Shown: positions 1 through 5,554, counted from the first letter of the stretch. The stretch: 8,112 nt of DNA from Pseudonocardiales bacterium (GCA_013695005.1 JACDBJ010000142.1:1-8112), one strand, 5' to 3'. Notes: a model not told the origin generated them from the letters alone. Translations and numbers: made by a program.

Positions 1-104
1 GGACCGCGCTGCTCGCCCGCCGCTTGGCCCGCCTCGACGGCGAGCAGCGGACCACGCTCGCCGTCGCGCTACCTGCGCTGGAAGCGATGCTCGTCGACGA
101 CTGA
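1..104 (+). CDS. C-terminal end of probable MarR-family transcriptional regulator (partial)
   Basis: An open frame enters from the left edge (first full codon at base 3) and ends at TGA 102-104. The visible 33 residues are a single amphipathic helix-rich tail, including LARRLARLDGEQRTTLAVAL and ending LEAMLVDD. This pattern (a leucine-rich helix, then a D/E-E-Q/R turn, then A-L-P-A-L-E) is typical of the C-terminal dimerisation helices of MarR-family winged-helix repressors. The DNA-binding domain lies outside the window, so the family call rests on this tail alone. The gene converges on the toxin gene with a one-base gap between the two stop codons. Confidence 0.5.
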   Translation, partial: TALLARRLARLDGEQRTTLAVALPALEAMLVDD

Positions 105-105
105 G

Positions 106-411
106 CTAGAGCTCCAGGGCGGCCCGGAGCGCGGCGTCCACCTGCTCCATCGTGTCGGCGCTCGCGTTGTCGACGTGCTCGACGAGCCGGCGGCGGATGG
201 TGGCCTCGACCGTCAGGGCCGATGCCCAGCCGTGTGGCGGGACGTGGACGGCCAGCAGGCCTCCTGGATCGGAGTCGAGGACGTGCAGGCTCAGCAGGAC
301 CGGCAGCGCGTCGACGGTGTTGATCGCATCCGCCGAGATGATCAACCGGAGGGTCGGCTGGCCGGGCCGGTCGAGCACGGGCCGGTAGCGCCAGAGCTGG
401 CCACGCCTCAC
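106..411 (-). CDS. MazF/PemK-like toxin of a type II toxin-antitoxin pair
   Basis: A 101-residue protein. I chose the GTG at 411-409 because it overlaps the antitoxin stop as GTGA and places the conserved RRGQLWRYRPV segment at the N-terminus, as in MazF (R-R-G-D/E-I-W). Longer readings of this frame run through the antitoxin gene and are arginine-rich shadow. Other MazF-like features are the second strand RLIISADAINTVD (residues 22-34, compare R-P-x-L-V-V-S-x-D-x-F/I-N), a middle beta-rich stretch, and a C-terminal helix (residues 87-101, TMEQVDAALRAALEL). MazF proteins are ribosome-independent endoribonucleases that cleave mRNA or tRNA at short sequences and are held inactive by the antitoxin; RNase activity here is inferred. 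The substrate sequence cannot be read from the gene. The toxin is co-transcribed with, and translationally coupled to, the antitoxin. Confidence 0.75.
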   Translation of the reverse strand: MRRGQLWRYRPVLDRPGQPTLRLIISADAINTVDALPVLLSLHVLDSDPGGLLAVHVPPHGWASALTVEATIRRRLVEHVDNASADTMEQVDAALRAALEL

Positions 412-623
412 GCGGCGGGCGCGCCTCGTTCGGCCTCGGCGTCCGCGGCGTAGCCACCGTGATCGGCGAACCAGGCGGCGTGGGCGCTCACCGACTCCTT
501 CATGGCCTCGGCCGCGAAGTGCGCCTCGACGTACGCGGACAGGTTGCCGCCGGTGCGTTCGGCACGCTGGCGCAGGTAGGCGGCGATCCGCTCGTCGACC
601 GAGAGCGTCACACGCTGCTTCAT
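408..623 (-). CDS. Ribbon-helix-helix-type antitoxin paired with MazF-like toxin
   Basis: A 71-residue protein from ATG 623-621 to TGA 410-408. Residues 1-36 (MKQRVTLSVDERIAAYLRQR and on to NLSAYVEAHF) fit a ribbon-helix-helix fold: a short basic beta strand (KQRVTLSV), a first helix, a GGN turn and a second helix beginning LSAYVE. The C-terminal half is acidic and Ala-rich, with a WFADHGGYAADAEAE segment of the kind that usually wraps the toxin. The expected role is to bind and neutralise the downstream toxin and to repress the shared promoter. The start is supported by a -10-like TACCAT seven bases upstream of the ATG, giving a leaderless transcript; no Shine-Dalgarno sequence is present. 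Longer open frames upstream of this ATG have no supporting signal. Confidence 0.75.
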   Translation of the reverse strand: MKQRVTLSVDERIAAYLRQRAERTGGNLSAYVEAHFAAEAMKESVSAHAAWFADHGGYAADAEAERGAPAA

Positions 624-630
624 ACGCGGG

Positions 631-636
631 ATGGTA
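631..636 (-). promoter_or_regulatory. Putative leaderless -10 element of the toxin-antitoxin operon
   Basis: On the minus strand TACCAT (636-631) is followed by seven bases (630-624) and then the antitoxin ATG. This matches the actinobacterial leaderless layout TANNNT-N6/7-start. No convincing -35 hexamer is seen. Confidence 0.5.
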
Positions 637-637
637 C

Positions 638-651
638 AACGGCGTAACGGC
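638..651 (+). repeat. Tandem AACGGC repeat, candidate antitoxin operator
   Basis: AACGGC occurs at 638-643 and again at 646-651 (8-bp period; GCCGTT on the transcribed minus strand), immediately upstream of the -10 element of the antitoxin gene. Ribbon-helix-helix antitoxins commonly autoregulate through short repeated half-sites at this position. The repeat is seen directly; the operator role is inferred. Confidence 0.35.
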
Positions 652-726
652 CCGCGGCTACGCATGCCCGGGCGGCGCGGTGCACGATTCGCGCACCATG
701 AACAGGGGAGTGGCGGTGCCCAGAAC

Positions 727-1905
727 GTGACGCCGGCGGTGACGCCGGTAGCGGCGGCGCGCAGGACTGACAGGCGGATCGTCGGCGTCGACGTGGCACG
801 GGCGTTTGCGCTGATCGGGATGTTCTCGGTGCACATCCTGCCGACGAGCGGCCCGGACGGCAGCGCCACGACGGCGGACGTCATCGCCAGCGGACGGTCC
901 GCCGCGCTGTTCGCCGTGCTGGCCGGGGCTGGGATCGCGCTGGCCACCGGTGGCACCCACGGGCTGTCCGGTGGGCGGGCGCACCTCGTCGCCGCGGCTG
1001 GGCTCGTCACCAGGGCGGTCATCGTCGGGGTGCTCGGCCTGCTGCTCGTGGAGCTCGGCACGCCCGTCGCGGTGATCTTGAGCTACTACGCGCTGCTCTT
1101 CGTCGTCGCGATCCCGCTGCTTCGGCTGCCGGTGTGGGCGCTGGCCTCGCTGGCCGTGGTGTGGTGCGTGGCTGCGCCCGTGGTCAGCCATCTCCTGCGG
1201 GCTGGCGGGCGCTCCGGGCCGTCAGATCAGCCCGGAATCGGCGCCCTTGGTGATCCGGTGCACCTGTTCGTCGAGCTGTCCCTCACCGGCTACTACCCGG
1301 TCCTACCGTGGATCACCTACCTGCTGGTGGGGCTCGCGGTCGGTCGGATAGACCTGCGTCAAATCCGTACCGCCGTCGGGCTGCTCGTGACGGGCGTGGT
1401 GCTGGCGGTCGGGGCCTGGGTGCTCTCGTCGGTGCTGCTGGACTTGCTGGGCGGCGCCGCTGCGCTCGGCGGCGACCCGTCCGTCTTCGACGAGACCCGG
1501 TACGGGACGACCCCGACCGGCTCGTGGTGGTGGCTGGCCGTGCCGGCCGCGCACTCCAGTACCCCGATCGACCTCGCGCACACGGTCGGAACGGCGCTGG
1601 CCGTGCTGGGTGCGAGCCTGCTGCTGGCTCGGGCGGTGCGGTCGCTCGGCTGGCTGCTCGGCGCGATCGGCGCGATACCGCTGACGCTCTACACCGCACA
1701 CGTCGTCGGGTTGGCGATCAACCCGGGCCAGGACCTGGAGCTGCTGCTTTGGCACCTCGCGGCGACGACGCTCGTCGCCGTTCTCATCCGGCTCATCGGC
1801 GGCCGCGGTCCGCTCGAGGCGGTGGTCGCGGCTGCGAGCCGCGGAGTGCGCCGCGCCGTCAGCGCGGCGACACGCTCGCGAGATGGCCCCGAAGCCGAGC
1901 GATGA
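727..1905 (+). CDS. DUF1624 / HGSNAT-like multi-pass membrane acyltransferase
   Basis: From GTG 727 the protein has 392 residues. The N-terminal motif RRIVGVDVARAFALIGMFSVH (residues 16-36) and the segment SGRSAALFAVLAGAGIALATGG (55-76) are hallmarks of DUF1624/heparan-alpha-glucosaminide N-acetyltransferase-like proteins. LTGYYPVLPWITYLLVGLAVGR (186-207) and LTLYTAHVVGLAI (319-331) are further family motifs. Roughly nine or ten hydrophobic helices are visible (for example about 95-110, 115-132, 137-155, 216-238, 288-303, 308-330, 340-358), followed by a basic cytoplasmic tail. Family members transfer acyl groups to glycans or are of unknown substrate; no substrate can be assigned here. The start is uncertain. 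The frame is open back to ATG 631, but the conserved region begins only after residue 15, and AGGGGAG (704-710) is the only purine-rich site, rather far upstream. The stop overlaps the next start (ATGA). Confidence 0.75.
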   Translation: MTPAVTPVAAARRTDRRIVGVDVARAFALIGMFSVHILPTSGPDGSATTADVIASGRSAALFAVLAGAGIALATGGTHGLSGGRAHLVAAAGLVTRAVIVGVLGLLLVELGTPVAVILSYYALLFVVAIPLLRLPVWALASLAVVWCVAAPVVSHLLRAGGRSGPSDQPGIGALGDPVHLFVELSLTGYYPVLPWITYLLVGLAVGRIDLRQIRTAVGLLVTGVVLAVGAWVLSSVLLDLLGGAAALGGDPSVFDETRYGTTPTGSWWWLAVPAAHSSTPIDLAHTVGTALAVLGASLLLARAVRSLGWLLGAIGAIPLTLYTAHVVGLAINPGQDLELLLWHLAATTLVAVLIRLIGGRGPLEAVVAAASRGVRRAVSAATRSRDGPEAER

Positions 1906-2084
1906 CTTCCCCAAAGGGCGTCGGCGCCCCGGTCACCCGGGCGCTGCACGCAGCGGGGTACGCCGACCTCGAGCAGCTGGCGAACGTCCCGGCCGCCGAG
2001 CTGAAGAAGCTGCACGGCATGGGGCCGAAGGCGCTCAGCGTCCTGCAGGAAGCGCTCGAGGCGCGGGGCCTGTCGCTCTCCTAG
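1902..2084 (+). CDS. Small helix-hairpin-helix DNA-binding protein
   Basis: A 60-residue protein, ATG 1902 to TAG 2082-2084. The ATG overlaps the TGA of the membrane protein gene (ATGA), so it is probably made by translational coupling; no strong ribosome-binding site is seen. Residues 5-29 (GVGAPVTRALHAAGYADLEQLA) followed by 37-57 (LHGMGPKALSVLQEALEARG) form a tandem pseudo-HhH arrangement with the hairpin G-M-G-P-K, as in the RNA polymerase alpha C-terminal domain and other non-sequence-specific DNA-binding HhH domains. Free-standing proteins of this type are widespread in bacteria, with no settled function. A role in DNA binding is inferred from the fold. The longer open frame upstream in this phase is a shadow of the preceding gene. 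Confidence 0.8.
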   Translation: MTSPKGVGAPVTRALHAAGYADLEQLANVPAAELKKLHGMGPKALSVLQEALEARGLSLS

Positions 2085-2827
2085 CCCCGGCGGCGCCGCC
2101 GGGCAGCCGTGAACAAGCCATCCGGAAACGGCTCGTCGACCGTTTCGATGGCGACGTCGTGGCCCCGGCCGGCGAAGTCACCGCCGACCTCCTCGGTGCG
2201 CACGCAGATGCCGGTGCCGACGTCGAGACGTACCCGGTGTGCATCCGCGTAGCGCGGGTCGGCCGGCTTCATGTGCTCTGCCAGGCTGCCGGAGCGCGCC
2301 ACGCTCTGCGCCGAGAACAGCAGCGGGCAGCAGGAGCACCGTGGGTCGTAGCTGTCGGTCGGCCGCATCAGCGCCTCCCATGCGGGGCGGCCATGATGCT
2401 CGACCTCGCGGATCTCGTCGATGCGCACGGGCGGCGCAGACTCGCGCCGGCCGCCATCGGTGTCGTAGCCGTCGGCCAGCTCGACCGGATCGAGCATCGC
2501 AACCCACTGGTAGTCCTGGTACATCGGGTCGTCGTGGTGCCACGCGTAGCGGTCCGGCCGGCGGGTGACGAGACCGTCAGCGTCAAGATCGACGTCTACG
2601 CTTACAGCGTAAGGCCGCCCGGGGCCGCCCTGAGCCGCCTCGGCCGTGATCAGCGTGCCGTCGAGCTGCTCCACCCGCAGCGCCGCTGGGCGGCGAATCC
2701 AGCCGCGAACCGCCGAGTCGTTGTATCCCGGATAGCCGCTGCGGCGCAGGACGAACCGGACGCTGCGCCAGCGCCACGGCGACGAGCGCGCCAGTGCCGC
2801 GAAGCTGCGGGCTGTGGGGGAGGGCAC
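2081..2827 (-). CDS. Uncharacterised protein, possibly LolA/LppX-like
   Basis: From GTG 2827-2825 to TAG 2083-2081, 248 residues. I do not recognise a named family with confidence. Visible features are VRGWIRRPAALRVEQLDG (residues 40-57) and LDVGTGICVRTEEVGG (201-216) followed by VAIETVDEPFPDGLF (225-239). That order resembles LolA-like beta-sheet proteins (W-x-R-x-P-x-x-x-R-V, then V-D-x-x-T-G-x-x-x-R, then D-x-P-x-P-D-x-x-F). No signal peptide or lipobox is seen, which would be odd for a lipoprotein carrier. A cysteine cluster, YDPRCSCCPLL (160-170), could bind metal or be redox active. WHHDD at 96-100 and the acidic loops are unexplained. The start lacks a clear ribosome-binding site, and an internal start is possible. 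Its stop shares the CTAG with the opposing HhH gene. Confidence 0.6.
   Translation of the reverse strand: MPSPTARSFAALARSSPWRWRSVRFVLRRSGYPGYNDSAVRGWIRRPAALRVEQLDGTLITAEAAQGGPGRPYAVSVDVDLDADGLVTRRPDRYAWHHDDPMYQDYQWVAMLDPVELADGYDTDGGRRESAPPVRIDEIREVEHHGRPAWEALMRPTDSYDPRCSCCPLLFSAQSVARSGSLAEHMKPADPRYADAHRVRLDVGTGICVRTEEVGGDFAGRGHDVAIETVDEPFPDGLFTAARRRRRG
2086..2103. terminator. Perfect 18-bp GC palindrome at a convergent gene junction
   Basis: CCCGGCGGCGCCGCCGGG lies one base after the HhH stop codon and can fold into a 7-bp stem with a GCGC loop. No T-tract follows on either strand. It could be a GC-rich bidirectional terminator, but it also encodes the poly-arginine end (ARRRRRG) of the opposing gene, so codon composition alone might explain part of it. 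Confidence 0.4.
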
Positions 2828-2892
2828 CCCGCGATTGTGCAGCGGTGACCGCGGAGGTGCTCCCGACTATCACCTGTGGAAGATCGCCTTAC

Positions 2893-2907
2893 TGTCCCGC
2901 CGGGACA
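2893..2907. promoter_or_regulatory. 15-bp palindrome, candidate operator
   Basis: TGTCCCG-C-CGGGACA is a perfect 7-bp inverted repeat about the central C2900. A further GTCCC at 2914-2918 makes a second inverted pair with GGGAC at 2902-2906. It lies 66 bp upstream of the minus-strand uncharacterised gene and about 200 bp upstream of ligD. No cognate regulator is in the window, so this is only an operator-like dyad. Confidence 0.35.
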
Positions 2908-2975
2908 CCGGCCGTCCCTGCGTGCGGTCCAGGCGCGAGTCGGCCCCATGTCCGAGGTAGGGCGGGTCCCAGATA

Positions 2976-3003
2976 ATCTGACATAACGTCGATTATCGGT
3001 TCA
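2976..3003 (-). other. dif-like XerC/XerD recombination site
   Basis: Read on the minus strand, the 28-bp site has a XerC-type arm TGAACCGATAA (3003-2993), a 6-bp centre TCGACG (2992-2987) and a XerD-type arm TTATGTCAGAT (2986-2976). From memory, the actinobacterial dif consensus has the arms TTSRCCGATAA and TTATGTCAAGT around the centre TVNACA. By eye 23 of 28 positions agree, including the uninterrupted cores CCGATAAT and TTATGTCA at exactly the right spacing; E. coli dif agrees at 17 of 28. The site sits in an AT-rich island of an otherwise GC-rich intergenic region, as dif sites normally do. The alternative is a Xer-dependent attachment site of an integrated element rather than the chromosomal dif. 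Confidence 0.75.
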
Positions 3004-3012
3004 GCAGAACCG
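2997..3012. repeat. Short inverted repeat abutting the dif-like site
   Basis: CGGTTC-AGCA-GAACCG is a perfect 6-bp inverted repeat with a 4-base loop, and it overlaps the outer XerC-type arm. It may be an accessory protein site or a small hairpin. No terminator T-tract follows directly (the first T-rich stretch starts about 15 bases later). Confidence 0.35.
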
Positions 3013-3089
3013 GCACTCCTGTGGCTTTTCTTGCTCCCAGCGCATGTTCTGACGCACGAGTGACGGGTGGCCGGGGCGCGTGGGATCGG

Positions 3090-3095
3090 TAGCGT
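3090..3095 (+). promoter_or_regulatory. Putative leaderless -10 element of ligD
   Basis: TAGCGT is followed by seven bases and then GTG 3103, the start that gives the family-typical N-terminus. This matches TANNNT-N6/7-start. No -35 consensus is evident. Confidence 0.45.
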
Positions 3096-3102
3096 CGGCT
3101 CC

Positions 3103-5055
3103 GTGCCGTTGGACGAGTACCGCCGCAAGCGCGATGCACGGCGCACGCCGGAGCCGGTGCCCGAACACGATCCAGACCCCGTCGCGGCTGCCAGTGATCA
3201 ATTCGTTATTCAGGAGCACCACGCTCGCAGCCTGCACTGGGACGTCCGGCTGGAGCGCGACGGCGCGCTGGCGTCCTGGGCGGTGCCCAAGGGCCTTCCC
3301 ACCGAGCCGGGCACGATCCGCCTCGCGGTGCGTACCGAGGACCATCCGATGGAGTACCTGGAGTTCCACGGCGAGATACCGGCAGGCGAGTACGGCGCCG
3401 GCAAGATGACCATCTGGGACCGCGGCCGCTATGAAGCGGTGAAGTGGTCCGACAACGAGGTGCAGGTCGTGCTGCACGGCGACCGGGTCGACGGCCGATA
3501 TGTCTTCCTGCGCAAGGGTGACGGCCCCAAGGACTGGCTCGTCCGGCGCTCGGATCCACCCAGCCGGGCGGACTGGGTGCCGCTCCCCCACGACGCCGTT
3601 CCCATGATCACTACGCCCGGCGAGCTGCCCGCCGACGGCGACGGCTGGTACTTCCAGGTGGCCTTCGGCGGCGCGCCGGTGATCGTGCGCGTCGAAGGCG
3701 GCCGGATCAAGATCACCGACGCTGACGGCGACGACCTCACCGGGCAGCATCCACGGCTGGCCGGTCTCGGCCCCGCACTCGGCGGCACGCAGGCGCTGCT
3801 GGACGCCGAGATCGCCCCGCCCGTCAGCGGTCAACCCGCCGGGCTGTGGGTGCGCGATGTGCTGCACCTCGAGGGCACCGACGTCACTCCGCTGCCCTAC
3901 GAGCAGCGTCGCGAACGGCTGGAGGCGCTTCCACTCGACGGGCCGCACTGGCGCCGGGTGCCGTCCTACCGCGGCGGCGGTAAGGCGGTCCTCGCGGCGG
4001 CCGCCCAGCAGGAGCTGCCGGCGGTACTGGCCAAGAAAGCCGACGCGCTCTACCTGCCCGGCCGGCCAAGCCCCGGCTATCTGGAGATTCCCACCGGCGC
4101 CTCCCCCAAGCCGGCCACACCGGCAGCGCCACCGCGCCGAAACAGTAAGGACGCGACCATTGTGGACGTCGGGGGCCGCCGGCTGAAGCTGTCCAATCCG
4201 GACAAGGTGCTGTATCCGGCCACGGGGTTCCGCAAGCTCGACGTGCTGGAGCACTACCTCGCGGTGGCGCCGATGATGTTGCCGCACCTGAAGGACCGGC
4301 CGGTCACGATGGTGCGCTGGCCGGACGGCGTGACGGCGCCGTCCTTTTTCGAGAAGAACGTCTCGCGGCACGCCCCGGACTGGCTGCGCACCGTCCGCGT
4401 CGAGACGCCGGGCAGCGGCCGCGGCTCGGACTCCGCCGACTTCCCGCTCATCGACGACGAGACAGGCCTCGCGTGGATGGCCAACCTCGCGGCTCTGGAG
4501 GTGCACGTGCCGCAGTGGCGGGTCGGCCAGCGCGGTGCGCGCCGGCCACCGGACCTGATGGTCTACGACCTCGACCCCGGCGAAGGAATGTCCATAGTGG
4601 ACTGCTGCAGGGTGGCGGAGCGGATCGCCGAGCTGCTCGCCGAGGACGGGCTCGTCGCCTACCCGCGCACCAGTGGCGGCAAGGGATTGCAGCTCTACCT
4701 TCCGGTCAAGGTGACCCGGCCGGAGCGCACGTCGGAGTACGCCGCCGGAATCGCCGAGCGCCTGGCCAAGGCGTGGCCGCAGCGGGTGGTCTCGACGATG
4801 GCCAAGGCACGCCGGGTCGGCAAGGTGTTCATCGACTGGAGCCAGAACAACCCGGCCAAGACCACGATCGCCAGCTACTCGTTGCGCGGTCGGACGACCC
4901 CGACCGTCGCCACGCCGGTGACCTGGGACGAGGTGGCTGCCACTCGACGACCCGCCGACCTGACCTTCACTGCGCCCGACCTGCCCAGCCGAATCGCCGA
5001 GCACGGCGACCTGCTGGCCCCACTGCTGGGCGAGCCGCAGCGTCTCCCCCGCTGA
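3103..5055 (+). CDS. ligD: LigD-type NHEJ protein: phosphoesterase, pseudo-ligase, primase-polymerase
   Basis: 650 residues from GTG 3103, chosen because it gives MPLDEYRRKRDARRTPEP, the usual LigD phosphoesterase N-terminus (GTG 3067 is in frame but adds 12 unsupported residues). Residues about 33-153 are the 3'-phosphoesterase domain with its metal/catalytic set present: H39, H45, D47 and R49 in EHHARSLHWDVRLERDG, then H81 and Y85 in EDHPMEY. Residues about 158-330 align with an ATP-dependent ligase adenylation domain, but the motifs are destroyed (A187 where the KxDG lysine should be, G189 for D). Residues about 353-645 are the polymerase/primase domain, with D489 and D491 (YDLDPGEG), SGGKGLQ (524-530) and D578 (VFIDWSQNN). 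It is expected to trim and fill DNA ends during Ku-dependent double-strand-break repair, probably relying on a separate ligase. No Ku gene is in the window. Confidence 0.9.
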   Translation: MPLDEYRRKRDARRTPEPVPEHDPDPVAAASDQFVIQEHHARSLHWDVRLERDGALASWAVPKGLPTEPGTIRLAVRTEDHPMEYLEFHGEIPAGEYGAGKMTIWDRGRYEAVKWSDNEVQVVLHGDRVDGRYVFLRKGDGPKDWLVRRSDPPSRADWVPLPHDAVPMITTPGELPADGDGWYFQVAFGGAPVIVRVEGGRIKITDADGDDLTGQHPRLAGLGPALGGTQALLDAEIAPPVSGQPAGLWVRDVLHLEGTDVTPLPYEQRRERLEALPLDGPHWRRVPSYRGGGKAVLAAAAQQELPAVLAKKADALYLPGRPSPGYLEIPTGASPKPATPAAPPRRNSKDATIVDVGGRRLKLSNPDKVLYPATGFRKLDVLEHYLAVAPMMLPHLKDRPVTMVRWPDGVTAPSFFEKNVSRHAPDWLRTVRVETPGSGRGSDSADFPLIDDETGLAWMANLAALEVHVPQWRVGQRGARRPPDLMVYDLDPGEGMSIVDCCRVAERIAELLAEDGLVAYPRTSGGKGLQLYLPVKVTRPERTSEYAAGIAERLAKAWPQRVVSTMAKARRVGKVFIDWSQNNPAKTTIASYSLRGRTTPTVATPVTWDEVAATRRPADLTFTAPDLPSRIAEHGDLLAPLLGEPQRLPR

Positions 5056-5059
5056 CCTG

Positions 5060-5073
5060 GCCCGACATCGGGC
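5060..5073. terminator. Short hairpin between convergent ligD and SRPBCC genes
   Basis: GCCCGACATCGGGC forms a 5- to 6-bp stem and occupies most of the 20-bp gap between the two stop codons. There is no T-tract, so it is a weak candidate for a shared terminator. Confidence 0.35.
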
Positions 5074-5075
5074 AG

Positions 5076-5531
5076 TCAGTCCGCGGCCGTCGCCAGCGCT
5101 CGCTCCAGCCGCTGGAAACCGTCGGTCCAGCCGTCGTGATGCAGAGCCTGGCGGTCCTCGGTGGCGAACGGACCCTGAGTGAGGCTCAGCTCGGTCGACT
5201 CCCCCAGCTCAGCCAGCGACAGCGTCACGACCGTCTCTTGATCACCGGGAGCCGGGTCCTCCCACCGGAAGGTGTATGTCACGCGGGCGGGTGGCTCGAC
5301 CTCAAGGTACTCCCCGGTGAGATAGAACAGCTCGCCCTCGGGTGGCTGCATCCCGAACCGGTAGTGGCCGCCGACCCGCAGGTCGATCACGGCGCTCGGC
5401 GTCGTGAACCCGTTGGGGCCCCACCACATCGCGAGCTCCTCGGGCTCGGTCAGCGCCCGAAAGACGACCGCCCTCGCCACGTCCAGGACGCGCATCATGG
5501 CGAGCGTCAGCTCGCCGGTCGGCGAGGTCAC
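5076..5531 (-). CDS. SRPBCC / AHSA1-domain protein
   Basis: A 151-residue cytosolic protein starting at GTG 5531-5529. The start is set by a strong ribosome-binding site, GGGAGGAGG (5546-5538), six bases upstream. The frame is open further upstream but without support. The sequence shows the AHSA1 (Aha1 C-terminal-like) helix-grip pattern: an N-terminal strand, then DVARAVVFRALTEPEELAMWWGP (residues 17-39), a beta sheet including GGHYRFGM, GEYLEVEPPARVTYTFRW (73-90) and VVTLSLAEL, and the long C-terminal helix with HHDGWTDGFQRLERAL (131-146). These proteins form a hydrophobic ligand cavity. Bacterial members are mostly uncharacterised and often sit beside ArsR-type repressors; none is seen here. 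The gene converges with ligD and diverges from the phosphodiesterase. Confidence 0.85.
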   Translation of the reverse strand: MTSPTGELTLAMMRVLDVARAVVFRALTEPEELAMWWGPNGFTTPSAVIDLRVGGHYRFGMQPPEGELFYLTGEYLEVEPPARVTYTFRWEDPAPGDQETVVTLSLAELGESTELSLTQGPFATEDRQALHHDGWTDGFQRLERALATAAD

Positions 5532-5554
5532 GAGGATCCTCCTCCCGCGATGGC

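Noticed and set aside
2971..3050. AT-rich island considered as a tRNA fragment or attachment site in a tRNA
   Set aside because: GGTTCAGCAGAACC lacks the GGTTCRANTCC T-loop pattern, and no acceptor stem or anticodon arm can be folded around it.
3001..3050. Hairpin 2997-3012 plus the later TTTTCTT considered as an intrinsic terminator
   Set aside because: The T-rich stretch starts about 15 bases after the stem, and no plus-strand gene ends upstream.
3067..3102. GTG 3067 as the ligD start
   Set aside because: GTG 3103 gives the conserved MPLDEYRRKRD N-terminus and has a leaderless -10 at the right distance; the extra 12 residues are unsupported.
4254..4600. LigD taken as a fully active three-domain ligase
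   Set aside because: The ligase domain lacks the catalytic lysine and other motif residues, so the seal step cannot be claimed from this protein.
3001..5004. A 667-codon open frame on the minus strand opposite ligD
   Set aside because: It has no recognisable domain, is rich in R/G/P/H, and is fully explained as an antisense shadow of high-GC codon usage in ligD, whose domains are unmistakable.
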